64,000 bases of DNA from Pseudomonas oryzihabitans. Its GTDB lineage: Bacteria; Pseudomonadota; Gammaproteobacteria; Pseudomonadales; Pseudomonadaceae. The stretch covers positions 1,281,001-1,345,000 of the forward strand of contig NZ_CP013987.1 in the NCBI RefSeq assembly GCF_001518815.1, given 5' to 3'. Numbering within the stretch: position 1 is the stretch's first letter; the number at the start of each line of letters is the position of its first letter. Of this stretch, positions 16,888-26,097 are shown in pieces. A program made the position numbers and the translations under genes. The notes beneath the pieces are model-generated. The model made no database searches. It saw only the letters and a program-made list of their open reading frames with translations, and was not told the origin of the DNA.

Positions 16888-17643
16888 TTATCCTGCCTTA
16901 GCTTGGCAGAGCCAATGCAGATAGCGCCCCAGGCCCGCGAAAGCCGGGTGCCGTCGGTGGGCCAGTTCCATGGCCACCAGCTCCTCGCCGTCGGCACGGG
17001 TCTGGAATTCCGGCGGCATATAGTCGTGAAAGACCCGTACGCCGCTGCGCGCCTGGATCTGCCAGTCCGGCGCCAGCCAGGCCTCGACCTCGCGCGGATC
17101 GAGGGGCTGTTGCGGCGTGAGACCACGGCGACCCTCGCCCGCATAGTCGCCCCGCTTGAGCTTGCGAAAATGGCCCTTGAGCAGATTGCGATAGATCAGG
17201 GCGTCACGGTTGTAGAAGGCCAGGGACAGCCAGCCGTCCGTGGCCAGGCAGCGCTGCAGCGTCGGTAGGATCGCCGTGGGCGTCTCCAGCCATTCCAGCA
17301 CCGCGTGGCAGAGCACCAGGTCGAAGGGTTCGGCGAAGGCGGGCAACTCCTGCCAGGGCAGCGCCAGCCAATCGGCCCGCAAGCCGGCGGCCGCGAAGGC
17401 CTCCTGGGCGCCGGCGAGCATGGGCGCCGACGGCTCGGCCAGGGTCACCGCATGACCCTGCTGGGCCAGCCAAAGACTCATGTGGCCAAGGCCGGCACCG
17501 ATGTCCAGCACCCGCAGCGGGCGTTGCGGCAGCACCTCGGCGAGATCCGCCTGCAGCACGGCCAGGCGGATGGCGCCCTTGGTGCCGCCATAGATGTTGG
17601 CGGCGAAGCGGGTGGCGCGGTCGTCGAAGAAGGTATCGCTCAC
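16888..17643 (-). CDS. cmoM: tRNA 5-carboxymethoxyuridine methyltransferase CmoM-like
   Basis: CmoM methylates the cmo5U wobble base of tRNAs to mcmo5U using S-adenosylmethionine. The 251-residue protein matches the family from its start (FFDDRATRFAANIYGGTKG) and carries the SAM-binding motif LDIGAGLGHMSLWLA. FDLVLCHAVLEWL is the second class I motif region. The GTG start at 17643 overlaps the stop of the MazG-like gene by four bases (GTGA), so the two are translationally coupled. A longer frame upstream would read through that gene and is not used. The class I methyltransferase fold is certain; the exact substrate rests on family resemblance. Confidence 0.85.
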   Translation of the reverse strand: MSDTFFDDRATRFAANIYGGTKGAIRLAVLQADLAEVLPQRPLRVLDIGAGLGHMSLWLAQQGHAVTLAEPSAPMLAGAQEAFAAAGLRADWLALPWQELPAFAEPFDLVLCHAVLEWLETPTAILPTLQRCLATDGWLSLAFYNRDALIYRNLLKGHFRKLKRGDYAGEGRRGLTPQQPLDPREVEAWLAPDWQIQARSGVRVFHDYMPPEFQTRADGEELVAMELAHRRHPAFAGLGRYLHWLCQAKAG

Positions 17644-17945
17644 GGCAGGAAGCGCCTCTCGTTGTCGGCCAGCTTGGCCAGCACCGCCTGTTCCACGTCC
17701 AGCTCCAGTTCGCTGCCCAGTTGCAGCAGATAGAGCAGCACGTCGGCGATTTCCTGGCCGGCGTGTTCGCGCTCGGTGGCGCTCAGCGCGCGGGCCTCGG
17801 CATCGCTCTTCCACTGGAAGATCTCCACCAGCTCGGCCATCTCGACACTGGCGGCCATCGCCAGGTTCTTGGGGTTGTGATAACGCCGCCAGGCGTTGGC
17901 ATCGCGGATGGCGTGCAGGCGGGTGAGCAGGGCAGGGAGGTCCAT
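17640..17945 (-). CDS. MazG-like nucleotide pyrophosphohydrolase
   Basis: The 101-residue protein is a short all-helical NTP pyrophosphatase of the MazG/RS21-C6 type. The metal-binding pattern is visible: ASVEMAELVEIFQW (the ExxE part) and, after a spacer, AGQEIADVLLYLLQL (the ExxD part). Such enzymes hydrolyse non-standard or excess (d)NTPs to the monophosphate and pyrophosphate. Length and pattern point to the dCTP-type subgroup, but the nucleotide cannot be decided from sequence. The ATG at 17945 (MDLPALLTRLHAIRDANAW) is preferred to one ten codons upstream. Confidence 0.88.
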   Translation of the reverse strand: MDLPALLTRLHAIRDANAWRRYHNPKNLAMAASVEMAELVEIFQWKSDAEARALSATEREHAGQEIADVLLYLLQLGSELELDVEQAVLAKLADNERRFLP

Positions 17946-18089
17946 GGGCGTCCGGAGGCGTCGATAAACCACCATTCTCCCATGGCTGGCCCGGCGGACG
18001 GCAGTGTCCTGGCTGACGGCGGCCGGCGACAGCCCAGGCCGACTGCTCTACCCTGAGGCCTCCCCCTGACGTTGGCTGCTGGAGACCTG

Positions 18090-19208
18090 ATGAAATTTCG
18101 CCTGTCCGGACTGTTGCTGGCCCTGACCATGATCACCGGCACTGCCCATGCCGAACGGCTGCTGCTGGAGGGCACCCTGGGGCAAGCCAGGGTGGTGGTG
18201 GACGTCGATCCCGCGGCCAACGACGAAGCCTATGGTCGCTATTTTTACGAACGCTATCGTCGCGATCTGCGCCTGAGCGGTCCGGCGCAGCGGGGCGACC
18301 AGCTTGAGCTGGAGGAGGGGGCGCCCTGGCAGGACGGACCCAAGGCCCGCTGGGCACTGGCCCGAGGTAGCGACGGACGCTGGACCGGTACCTGGAATGG
18401 TGAGGGCAAGACCCTGCCCATCGCGCTGGCGCCGCTGCACCTGGCCGAGGCCGTGGACACGGGTAGCTATCGCCAGAAGCTGCGCCAGGAAGACCCCTAC
18501 GAATATCGCCGGCTGCAGGGACTGAGCCTGGTGCAGGGCGAGCGCCAGACCTTCATGGGCCGCGGCCTGCGCTGGTGGCGCGAGCCGGTCTCGGGCATGC
18601 GGCTGTTCACCGTGGAAGGCGCCAGCGAGGCGGCCAACGGCGTCTTGCGTGAACGCCTCTGGCAGGAGGTGGATGCTCACCTGAGCTGCATCGGTAGTGA
18701 CGGCGACCATAGCCTGACCGTGACCCCTCAATTGCTCACCGAGCGGGTGCTCAGCGTCAACCTGTTCAGCGAATACAGCTGCAGCGGTGCGGCTCACCCG
18801 GATTTCGGCAGTGCGCCCCTGACCCTGGATCTCAAGAGCGGCCGCGAGCTGGCGCTGGAGGATGTCCTCTGGCTGGGCCGCGGTGCGCCGATCCGGCCGG
18901 CGGCGGACGATCGCTATTCCCAGGCGCTGGCGGACTATCGGGAAAAGACCCTGGCACCCTGGCTGGTCCGGCTGTTCACCCGGCTGTATCCGGAATTGAT
19001 GCAGGCGCCGGCCAATGGCGACGGCTGCGACTACCGCAGCGCCGACGTCTGGCAATTCGCCCCCTGGTACCTGACGCCCAAGGGCCTCTACCTGGGCCCG
19101 ACCTTCTACCGCGCCGCCCGCAGCTGCGACGAACCCGGCGGTACCCTGGTGCCCTACGCCGAAGTCCGGAAACATCCGGGGCCGCGGGTGGGATTGCTGC
19201 CGCACTGA
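18090..19208 (+). CDS. Secreted DUF3298-type protein, unknown function
   Basis: The 372-residue protein has a cleavable signal peptide (FRLSGLLLALTMITGTAHA). Its C-terminal part has the pattern of DUF3298 proteins: EYSCSGAAHPDFGSAPLTLD followed by LKSGRELALEDVL, seen also in RsiV-like and PdaC-like proteins. Four or more cysteines in the mature part (CIGSDG, YSCSG, GDGCDY, RSCDEP) fit a disulfide-bonded periplasmic protein. The biochemical role is unknown. It is single and faces away from the mazG gene. Start at 18090 was preferred because GGAGA lies just upstream and the signal peptide then begins normally. Confidence 0.75.
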   Translation: MKFRLSGLLLALTMITGTAHAERLLLEGTLGQARVVVDVDPAANDEAYGRYFYERYRRDLRLSGPAQRGDQLELEEGAPWQDGPKARWALARGSDGRWTGTWNGEGKTLPIALAPLHLAEAVDTGSYRQKLRQEDPYEYRRLQGLSLVQGERQTFMGRGLRWWREPVSGMRLFTVEGASEAANGVLRERLWQEVDAHLSCIGSDGDHSLTVTPQLLTERVLSVNLFSEYSCSGAAHPDFGSAPLTLDLKSGRELALEDVLWLGRGAPIRPAADDRYSQALADYREKTLAPWLVRLFTRLYPELMQAPANGDGCDYRSADVWQFAPWYLTPKGLYLGPTFYRAARSCDEPGGTLVPYAEVRKHPGPRVGLLPH

Positions 19209-19212
19209 GGCC

Positions 19213-19507
19213 TAGGTTGGCGCCGGGTAATGTTGGGCTTCGACGATGAAGGCGTCTCAATCCAACCTACGCGGTGGTCGACCAAGCAGCAGTAGGTTGG
19301 CGCTGAGCGCAGCGAAGCCCAACGAGGCTCCCGTTGGGCTTCGACCATAGAGCTGTCTCGGTCCAGCCTATAAAAGCGGTCGTAGCGCGGAGAACTGCAT
19401 GGCGGTTTCCACCGGGAAGGAAGGTCCCGCGTGGGTAAGGCTGCGCCGTTACCCACCCTGCGGTCGCCGTCAGCCCCTAGCGTGGAAAACCGCAAAGCGT
19501 TTTCCAC
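19213..19507. repeat. Cluster of REP-like palindromes
   Basis: The gap holds several inverted repeats and no gene. TAGGTTGGCGC opens two related copies, one near 19213 and one at 19292, each with GTTGGGCTTCG inside and CAACCTA or CAGCCTA at the end. The arms CCAACCTAC (19262-19270) and GTAGGTTGG (19292-19300) pair, as do CGAAGCCCAACG (19313-19324) and CGTTGGGCTTCG (19332-19343). Further hairpins are GTGGGTAA/TTACCCAC (19431-19456) and GTGGAAAAC/GTTTTCCAC (19482-19507). These look like dispersed intergenic repeats of pseudomonads. Confidence 0.7.
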
Positions 19508-19551
19508 TGGCAATGAGGTATTTGCGGCGGAAAGCCGCCCTTCATCCACCT

Positions 19552-19971
19552 CTACTCGTCGGCGATCAGCCGCTTGCCCAGGGTGACGACCTCGGCCTCG
19601 GCATAGCCCAGCGCGGTATAGAAGCCGATGATCGCCGCGTTGTCCCGCCGTACCATCAGCTGCAGCTTGGGGCAGCCTCTTTCGATCAGCAGCCGTTCGC
19701 CGGTCTCTACCAGGCGGCGCGCATGGCCGCGGCGCTGATGCTCCGGTGCCACGGCGAGGTAATAGAGCCAGCCGCGATGGCCGTCGGTGCCGAGCATGGC
19801 GCTGGCCATGAGGATGCCGTCCACTTCGCCTACGAGGAACAATTCCGGCTGCTCGGCCAGCTTGCGCTGGATGTCGCGGTAGGGATCGTTCCAGGGGCGG
19901 GTCAGGCCGCAGACCTGCCAGAGGCTGGCGACGGCCTCGGTGTCGGCGGGCTGGAACGGACGGATGTGCAT
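19552..19971 (-). CDS. GNAT-family N-acetyltransferase, YpeA-like
   Basis: The 139-residue protein is a single GNAT domain. It has the strand-4 region LYYLAVAPEHQRRGHARRLV, which contains the acetyl-CoA pyrophosphate loop Q/RxxGxG/A (QRRGHA), and the later strand KLQLMVRRDNAAIIGFYTALGY. It closely resembles the small YpeA acetyltransferases. The substrate is unknown, and protein or amino-acid targets are possible. It stands alone between two repeat clusters and may be monocistronic. Confidence 0.9.
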   Translation of the reverse strand: MHIRPFQPADTEAVASLWQVCGLTRPWNDPYRDIQRKLAEQPELFLVGEVDGILMASAMLGTDGHRGWLYYLAVAPEHQRRGHARRLVETGERLLIERGCPKLQLMVRRDNAAIIGFYTALGYAEAEVVTLGKRLIADE

Positions 19972-20058
19972 GGGGAGTCCGGCAGGGGGGGGCGGAGCTC
20001 AAAGATAACAGGCGGGGGTGTGGGCTTCGAGGAGGGTGCTGGCTTTGACGGCGCTATT

Positions 20059-20115
20059 GCGGCCATGGGCCGCTCCTACGGGTTTTGACATCCTGTAGGA
20101 GCGGCCCATGGCCGC
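20059..20115. repeat. REPIN-like 21-bp inverted repeat
   Basis: GCGGCCATGGGCCGCTCCTAC (20059-20079) is matched perfectly by its reverse complement at 20095-20115, with a 15-bp loop. A third half-copy (CTCCTAC ... GTAGGAG) follows at about 20130-20155. This is a paired REP sequence. It lies between the 3' end of the dpp operon and the GNAT gene start, where it could end or protect the dpp transcript. Confidence 0.85.
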
Positions 20116-20203
20116 GATAAGAGCGTTGCTCCTACGGAACGGCGTCAGTAGGAGCGGGCGCATCAGCGGACTGCCGTGGCCGGGATTGAGACGTCAGAAG
20201 CCG

Positions 20204-21214
20204 CTAGAGAAAGTTCTCCGCATAGTGGCAGGCCACCTGGCGGGCTTCCACGTTGCGCAGCGCCGGCACCTCGGTCTTGCACTTCTCCGTCGCATAGGGG
20301 CAGCGACGGTGGAAGACGCAACCGGGTGGCGGATCCAGCGGGTTGGGCAGTTCGCCCTGGATGCGGATGCGCGGCTTGCTCGGATCCGGGTGCAGGCTCG
20401 GGGTGGCCGACAGCAGCATCTGGGTATAGGGATGCAGGGGCCGCTCGAACAGCAGGTCGCGATTGGTCTTTTCGACGATGCAGCCCAGGTACATCACCAT
20501 CACCTCGTCGGCGATATGGCGCACCACCGAGAGGTTGTGGGAGATGAACACATAGGCGGTCCGGTACTGCTGCTGCAGATCCATGAACAGATTGAGCACC
20601 TGCGCCTGGATGGAGACGTCCAGCGCCGAGGTCGGCTCGTCCGCCACCAGCACCTTGGGCTGCAGCATCATGGCGCGAGCCACGGCGATGCGCTGGCGCT
20701 GGCCGCCGGAGAACATGTGCGGATAGCGCTGGTAGTGCTCCGGTCGCAACCCCACCTGCTGCATCATCGCCTGGACCTTCTCGCGTCTTTCAGCGCGCGA
20801 GAGGCTGGTGTTGATCTGCAGCGGTTCGGCCAGCTGATCGCCGATCTTGCGCCGCGGATTGAGCGAGGCATAGGGATTCTGGAATACCATCTGCACCTCG
20901 CGGCGCAGCTCCTTGCGGCGAGCGGCATCGGCCTTGGCGACGTCCTGGCCACCAATGACCAGGCTGCCGGTAGTGGGCTGCTCGATCAGGGTCAGGGCGC
21001 GGGCCAGGGTGGACTTGCCGCAGCCGGACTCCCCCACCACGGCCAGGGTGCGTCCGGCCTGGAGGTCGAAGGAGACGCCGTTGAGCGCCTTGACCGTGGC
21101 GTTGTCCTTGAACAGGCCGCGGGACAGCTGATAGTGCTGGGTCAGGTCACGGGCTTCGAGCACGTTCCCCTGGGTGACAGGGGTTTCGAGGACGGTGGCT
21201 TCAGACGGCGCCAT
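20204..21214 (-). CDS. dppF: Dipeptide ABC transporter ATP-binding protein DppF
   Basis: One of two ATPases that power dipeptide uptake. The 336-residue protein has Walker [10 protein letters not shown], the Q loop [13 protein letters not shown], the signature [16 protein letters not shown] and Walker [13 protein letters not shown]. The C-terminal oligopeptide-type extension has [11 protein letters not shown] and CKTEVP, with cysteines usual in this family. It is the last gene of the operon. Its ATG lies 14 bp inside the end of dppD, so translation is coupled. Longer upstream frames lie inside dppD. Confidence 0.95.
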   Translation of the reverse strand: MAPSEATVLETPVTQGNVLEARDLTQHYQLSRGLFKDNATVKALNGVSFDLQAGRTLAVVGESGCGKSTLARALTLIEQPTTGSLVIGGQDVAKADAARRKELRREVQMVFQNPYASLNPRRKIGDQLAEPLQINTSLSRAERREKVQAMMQQVGLRPEHYQRYPHMFSGGQRQRIAVARAMMLQPKVLVADEPTSALDVSIQAQVLNLFMDLQQQYRTAYVFISHNLSVVRHIADEVMVMYLGCIVEKTNRDLLFERPLHPYTQMLLSATPSLHPDPSKPRIRIQGELPNPLDPPPGCVFHRRCPYATEKCKTEVPALRNVEARQVACHYAENFL

Positions 21215-22232
21215 GGCGATCCTCCGGCAGCTGACTGGGACGTTGATGTTCGGGCAGCACTTCGGGCGCCTCGCCCGGGCCGACATTGCGCGGGAAGAAG
21301 CAGCGCACCGCTCCGCGGTCGTAGGGCTCCAGCGCCGGACGCTCCTGGCAGCGCGGCTGCACATAGGGGCAGCGCGGGCTGAGCAGGCAGCCGGCCGGCC
21401 GGTCGTAGCGACCGGGCACGATGCCGGGCAGGGTGTGCAGGCGGTCCGTCTGGCTATGCTCGGGAATGGCCGCGAGCAGGGCTTCGGTGTAGGGGTGGGC
21501 GGGCGCGTCGAACAGCGTCGGCACCACGCCTTTCTCCACCGCCTGGCCGGCATACATCACCACCACGCGCTGGGCGGTCTCGGCCACCACGGCGAGGTCG
21601 TGGGTGATGAGGATCAGCCCCATGCCCTCGTCACGCTGCAGGTTGACCAGCAGTTCCATGATCTGCGCCTGGATGGTCACGTCCAGGGCGGTGGTGGGTT
21701 CGTCGGCGATCAGCAGGCGCGGCTCGGCGGCGATGGCCATGGCGATGGCGACGCGCTGGCTCATGCCCCCTGACAGCTGGTGCGGATAGGCGCCGAGGCG
21801 ACTGGCCGCGGCCGGGATCTCGACCTTTTCCAGCAGCTCCAGGGCGCGCTGGCGGGCGGCGCGACCCTTGAGACCCAGGTGCTGACGGATCACTTCTTCC
21901 AGCTGGAAGCCCACGGTGTAGCTGGGATTGAGCGCCGTCATCGGGTCCTGGAACACCATCGACAGCTCCTTGCCGATCAGGTGACGCCGACGGCGACCCT
22001 TGAGGCTGAGCAGGTCCTGGCCATCGAAGGTCAGGCGGTCGGCGGTGATACGGCCAGGGTGATCAATCAGGCCCATCACGGCCATCATGGTCACCGATTT
22101 GCCGGAGCCGGATTCACCGACGATGGCGACGATCTCGCCCTGATCCACCGTGAGATCGAGGCCTTCCACCACCGGCGGGGCGTCGGCGCCGCCGAAGCGG
22201 ACCGAGAGGTTCTGGATTTCGAGGAGGCTCAT
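21201..22232 (-). CDS. dppD: Dipeptide ABC transporter ATP-binding protein DppD
   Basis: The second ATPase of the transporter, 343 residues. It has Walker [10 protein letters not shown], the signature [15 protein letters not shown], Walker [13 protein letters not shown] and the H loop [11 protein letters not shown]. The oligopeptide C-terminal segment has [16 protein letters not shown]. It overlaps dppC by four bases (ATGA) and dppF by 14. The start [15 protein letters not shown] is the usual one for the family. Confidence 0.95.
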   Translation of the reverse strand: MSLLEIQNLSVRFGGADAPPVVEGLDLTVDQGEIVAIVGESGSGKSVTMMAVMGLIDHPGRITADRLTFDGQDLLSLKGRRRRHLIGKELSMVFQDPMTALNPSYTVGFQLEEVIRQHLGLKGRAARQRALELLEKVEIPAAASRLGAYPHQLSGGMSQRVAIAMAIAAEPRLLIADEPTTALDVTIQAQIMELLVNLQRDEGMGLILITHDLAVVAETAQRVVVMYAGQAVEKGVVPTLFDAPAHPYTEALLAAIPEHSQTDRLHTLPGIVPGRYDRPAGCLLSPRCPYVQPRCQERPALEPYDRGAVRCFFPRNVGPGEAPEVLPEHQRPSQLPEDRHGAV

Positions 22233-23140
22233 GACTGCACCTTCAGACGCGGATCGAGGGCATCGCGCAGGCCGTCGCCCATCAGGTTGATGGCCAGCAC
22301 GGTGAAGAGGATGGCGAGACCCGGCAGGGTCACCACCCACCAGGCGCGCTCGATGTAGTCGCGGGCCGAGGCCAGCATGGTGCCCCACTCGGGGGTGGGC
22401 GGCTGCACGCCGAGGCCGAGGAAGCCCAGGGCGGCGGCATCGAGGATCGCCGAGGAGAAGCTCAGGGTGGCCTGGACGATCAGCGGCGCCATGCAGTTGG
22501 GCAGCACGCTGACGAACATCAGGCGCAGGGTACCGGCGCCCGCCAGCCGCGAGGCGGTGACATAGTCGCGGTGCAGTTCGCCCATCACCGCGGCGCGGGT
22601 CAGGCGGACATAGGAGGGCAGCGAGACGATGGCGATGGCCACCACGGTGTTGATCAGGCCTGGGCCGAGGATGGCGACGATGGCCACGGCCAGCAGCAGC
22701 GAGGGCAGCGCCAGCATGATGTCCATCAGGCGCATGATCACCGGACCGGCGCGGTTGGGCGAGAAGCCGGCGATCAGTCCGAGCAGGATGCCGGGAATCA
22801 GCGAGAAGACCACCGAGGCCAGGCCGATCAGCAGCGACAGCCGGGCACCATGGATCAGCCGGCTGAGCAGGTCACGGCCCAGCTCGTCGGTGCCCAGGGG
22901 GAACTGACTGGTGCCACCGTCCAGCCACAGCGGCGGGGTGAGCATGAAGTCGCGGAACTGCTCGCTGGGCGCATGGGGTGCGACCCAGGGCGCGAAGAGC
23001 GCGCAGAAGACCACGATGACCATGAAGATCAGCCCGCCCAGGGCGCCCTTGTTGCGGGCGAAGGCGTGCCAGAACTCCTTGAAGGGGGAGGGGTAGAGGG
23101 CGCTCGGGTCTTGAGCGGCCGGGGTGTTTACCGTTGTCAT
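22229..23140 (-). CDS. dppC: Dipeptide ABC transporter permease DppC
   Basis: The 303-residue inner-membrane permease has a cytoplasmic N-terminus, a first helix ([20 protein letters not shown]) and a large periplasmic loop with [21 protein letters not shown], the OppC/DppC marker. Five more helices follow. The EAA loop for contact with the ATPases is [20 protein letters not shown]. It overlaps dppD by four bases and lies 22 bp behind dppB. Confidence 0.95.
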   Translation of the reverse strand: MTTVNTPAAQDPSALYPSPFKEFWHAFARNKGALGGLIFMVIVVFCALFAPWVAPHAPSEQFRDFMLTPPLWLDGGTSQFPLGTDELGRDLLSRLIHGARLSLLIGLASVVFSLIPGILLGLIAGFSPNRAGPVIMRLMDIMLALPSLLLAVAIVAILGPGLINTVVAIAIVSLPSYVRLTRAAVMGELHRDYVTASRLAGAGTLRLMFVSVLPNCMAPLIVQATLSFSSAILDAAALGFLGLGVQPPTPEWGTMLASARDYIERAWWVVTLPGLAILFTVLAINLMGDGLRDALDPRLKVQS

Positions 23141-23162
23141 AGGCTCTGTCCGTATGGGCGCA

Positions 23163-24173
23163 TCAACGCTGGTGGCGGATGCGCGGATTGACCAGGCCGT
23201 AGAGGATGTCCACGACGAAATTGACCAGGATGACCAGGGTGGCGATCAGCAGGATGCCGTTCTGCACCACCGGGTAGTCCCGGGCGCCGATGGCCTCGAT
23301 CAGCCACTTGCCGATGCCGGGCCAGGAAAAGATGGTCTCGGTGAGCACCGCGCCGGAGAGCAGGCTGCCCACCTGCAGGCCGAGCACCGTCAGGACCGGA
23401 ATCAGGGCATTGCGCAGGGCGTGGACGAAGACCACGCGCCCCGGCGACAGGCCCTTGGCCCGGGCGGTCCGCACATAGTCTTCGCGCAGGACTTCGAGCA
23501 TGGCCGAGCGGGTCATGCGGGCGATTACCGCCAGGGGAATGGTCCCCACCACGATGGCCGGCAGGATCAGGTGCTTGAGGGCGTCGATGAAGGCGCCGGG
23601 TTCGTCGGAGAGCAGGGTGTCGATGAGCATGAAGCCGGTGCGCGGCGGAATGTCGTAGAGCAGGTCCAGGCGGCCGGAAACCGGGGTCCAGCCGAGCTGC
23701 ACCGAGAACAGCATGATCAGCAGCAGGCCCCACCAGAAGATCGGCATGGAGTAGCCGGTCAGGGCCACGCCCATCACCCCGTGGTCCACCGTGGAGCCGC
23801 GCCTCAGGGCGGCGAGGATGCCGGCCAGCACGCCGAACACCGTGGCGAACAGCATGGCCGCCACCGAAAGCTCCAGGGTGGCTGGGAACAGGGTCAGGAA
23901 TTCGTCCCAGACCCCGACGCGGCTGCGCAGGGATTCGCCGAGGTTGCCCTGGGCGAGATTACCGATGTAGTCGAAATACTGCTGGTACAGGGGCTTGTCG
24001 AGGCCCAGGCGGTGCATGGCTTCGGCGTGCATCTGCGGATCGACGCGGCGTTCGCCCATCATGACTTCCACCGGATCGCCGGGGATGAGGCGGATCAGGG
24101 CGAAGGTCAGCAGGGTGACGCCAAAGAACGTCGGTATCAGCAGCCCGAAGCGACGGGCGATGAAGGCGAGCAT
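23163..24173 (-). CDS. dppB: Dipeptide ABC transporter permease DppB
   Basis: The 336-residue permease has the DppB/OppB features: an N-terminal helix (RFGLLIPTFFGVTLLTFALI), the following PGDPVEVMMG, the internal TGYSMPIFWWGLLL, and the EAA loop VLREDYVRTARAKGLSPGRV. The start MLAFIARRF is 16 codons inside the longer open frame and is where DppB proteins start. The 360-bp gap before it separates the permease genes from the porin and binding-protein genes. The direction and order suggest one operon, or two with a shared readthrough. Confidence 0.95.
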   Translation of the reverse strand: MLAFIARRFGLLIPTFFGVTLLTFALIRLIPGDPVEVMMGERRVDPQMHAEAMHRLGLDKPLYQQYFDYIGNLAQGNLGESLRSRVGVWDEFLTLFPATLELSVAAMLFATVFGVLAGILAALRRGSTVDHGVMGVALTGYSMPIFWWGLLLIMLFSVQLGWTPVSGRLDLLYDIPPRTGFMLIDTLLSDEPGAFIDALKHLILPAIVVGTIPLAVIARMTRSAMLEVLREDYVRTARAKGLSPGRVVFVHALRNALIPVLTVLGLQVGSLLSGAVLTETIFSWPGIGKWLIEAIGARDYPVVQNGILLIATLVILVNFVVDILYGLVNPRIRHQR

Positions 24174-24533
24174 CGGAGGGGGTATCTCCTCTTGAGGCTG
24201 ATCAAGACGGCGCGAGTACATGCCCGGCCGCGTTTTTAAGTGAGAGCGCGCTCAAAAGCTAATGAGCTTTTGATCTGACTCTCAGACCTTGTGGGCCTGG
24301 ATTCATCCCTGAAAAGACCATCCTGGTCCGCAACGAACGACACCTGCGGGCAGCAGGCTCGTTCGGTCCTACGAATAGGTTCGAAGAGCGCTCTGAACCA
24401 GTGCTCCAAACCCGGCAGACTACCACGTTGCCACGGGCGTCGATATCTTCGACATGGCCAGGGCTTCGCCGGTGTTCGCCACGCGATCCCGGCCAAGTGC
24501 CGGGTGCTGCGCGAAATCTGCCGGGTTCGGTCA
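24174..24533. other. Intergenic segment between the porin gene and dppB
   Basis: This 360-bp gap has no convincing gene. It holds two hairpins: TCAAAAGCT-AATG-AGCTTTTGA (24252-24273, 9 bp) and a longer imperfect one at 24334-24365 (CGAACGA ... TCGTTCG with an inner CCTGC/GCAGG stem). Both lie downstream of the porin stop on the minus strand, so they could end or stabilise the porin transcript. Base use looks less GC-rich than the flanking genes. A 91-codon frame here is discussed under rejected items. Confidence 0.6.
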
Positions 24534-25952
24534 TCACAGCAGGTTGAACGGCAGGGTGGACACCAGGCGCAGTTCCTTGACGTTGCCGTCGACCTGGTTC
24601 TGGCTGGCGCGGTGATCGGTCAGCAGCAGGCGGAAGCGGCTGTCCTTGAGCGTGCCCTGTTGCACCTTGTAGGTGGTGACCAGGCCGATCTCGCGGTGCT
24701 TCTCGCCATCCTGCTGCAGGACCTCGGCATAGTTGGCGTACTTGCCGGCGCCGGCGTCGTAGTGGGTGCCGTCGATGTCCCAGCCCTTGGCGTACCAGAC
24801 GCCGGTGCTCAGACCGGGCACGCCAAAGTAGCTCCAGTCAGTCTCGTAGCGGATCTGCAGTGACTTCTCGTTGGGGCCGTTGTAGTCCGAGACCAGGGAG
24901 TTGGCCAGGTAGATGGCCGCGGTCTCGTGGGCGTAGTCGAAGTACTCGTTGCCGTCGATCTGCTGGTAGGCCAGGGTCAGGCTGTGGGCCTGGTGGCTGC
25001 CGGTGAACGCCAGGCTCCAGGCGGTGTTGTCGATGTTGCCGGCCTTGGCGCTGCCGGCGTCGACGGTGCGATAGGCGTTGGCCACCGCCTTCCAGGCGAA
25101 GGTGTCGAGGGTGCCGCCGGCCTGGGTGACGCTCAGGAAGTACTGGTTCCAGACGTCTTCGAAGTTGGCGCCATAGACGCTGACTTCCCAGCCCTGGGGC
25201 AGCTTGTAGTTGCCGCCGAGAAAGCTCAGGCGGTCGGCGGTGACCTCGCGGGTGCCGTACTCGGTGGTCCACTTCTCGTCGCCGGCGCCGGTCCGCGGGC
25301 TGACGCGGGTGAAGCTGCCGCCCTGCAGCGAGAGGTTGTCCCACTCATCGCTGGTCAGCGCGAAGCCGTCGAAGCCGGAGGGGAAGGGCCGGTTGTCGTT
25401 GTAGCTGATCACCGGGGTGTCGAGCATGAAACGGCCGATCTTGAGTTCGGTGTTGGAGACGCGGAAGCGGGCATCGGCGATGCCCAGCTTGGACCATTCC
25501 GCATGGCCCTCGCCCTCGGCGTTGGCCAGGGTGCGGTTGCCGCCGCCACCGATGCGGCCCTTGCCGCGTTCCAGGTTGGTGGCCTGGTAGCCCGCCACGT
25601 CGATGCCGAAGCCCACCGGGCCCTGGGTGTAGCCGGAGCTGTACTTGAGCGCCGTGGCCTGGACCCAGGTGTTGCGCGAATGGGTGCGCACCCGGGTGCC
25701 GTTCTTGCTGTAGCTGAAGATCGGATCGGAGCTGGTCTCGCGGGCGAAGAAGTTGCGCGTGGTCAGGGTCAGGCTGTCGTCGGCCAGAAAACCCTTTGCG
25801 CCTGCCTGGCCCTTCACCGGCTTCTGCACGTTGGGCAGGGTCTGGACCTCGTTGGCGTAGCTGGGATCTTCCGGCGCCGGGGACTGGGCGTGGGCGGTCA
25901 GCGCCAGGGTGAGCAGGGAGAGGGCAAGGCCTCCACGGTGCAGGTTGGTCAT
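24534..25952 (-). CDS. opdP: OprD-family porin, probable dipeptide porin OpdP
   Basis: The 472-residue outer-membrane protein has a signal peptide (LALSLLTLALTAHA) and the OprD-family beginning (KGFLADDSLTLTTRNFF). The body is of beta-strand type with alternating aromatic residues and ends in the phenylalanine-rich VSTLPFNLL. OprD-family porins take up small charged substrates. Its place inside the dpp cluster, between the binding-protein genes and dppBCDF, matches the arrangement known for OpdP of Pseudomonas aeruginosa, which imports dipeptides. The function is inferred from family and position. Confidence 0.9.
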   Translation of the reverse strand: MTNLHRGGLALSLLTLALTAHAQSPAPEDPSYANEVQTLPNVQKPVKGQAGAKGFLADDSLTLTTRNFFARETSSDPIFSYSKNGTRVRTHSRNTWVQATALKYSSGYTQGPVGFGIDVAGYQATNLERGKGRIGGGGNRTLANAEGEGHAEWSKLGIADARFRVSNTELKIGRFMLDTPVISYNDNRPFPSGFDGFALTSDEWDNLSLQGGSFTRVSPRTGAGDEKWTTEYGTREVTADRLSFLGGNYKLPQGWEVSVYGANFEDVWNQYFLSVTQAGGTLDTFAWKAVANAYRTVDAGSAKAGNIDNTAWSLAFTGSHQAHSLTLAYQQIDGNEYFDYAHETAAIYLANSLVSDYNGPNEKSLQIRYETDWSYFGVPGLSTGVWYAKGWDIDGTHYDAGAGKYANYAEVLQQDGEKHREIGLVTTYKVQQGTLKDSRFRLLLTDHRASQNQVDGNVKELRLVSTLPFNLL

Positions 25953-26097
25953 CGGTTGTGCTCCAAAGCAGTTGTTTTTGCTGTTATCTGGGCGTTTTCC
26001 GGCACGACCGGACCCGTCGCGCCAGAGGCTGGCGCGAGGTGGGTAAGGTCGTGGGGCGGGCCGCCCGGGCCCGGTTTGTTGCGGCGTCAGGCGCCGA

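Noticed and set aside
24259-24534. A 91-codon minus-strand frame that starts at TGATG of the porin stop
   Set aside because: The coupling looks attractive, but third-position GC is lower than in the neighbours, the peptide is arginine-rich without a known fold, and its end lies inside the 24252-24273 hairpin.
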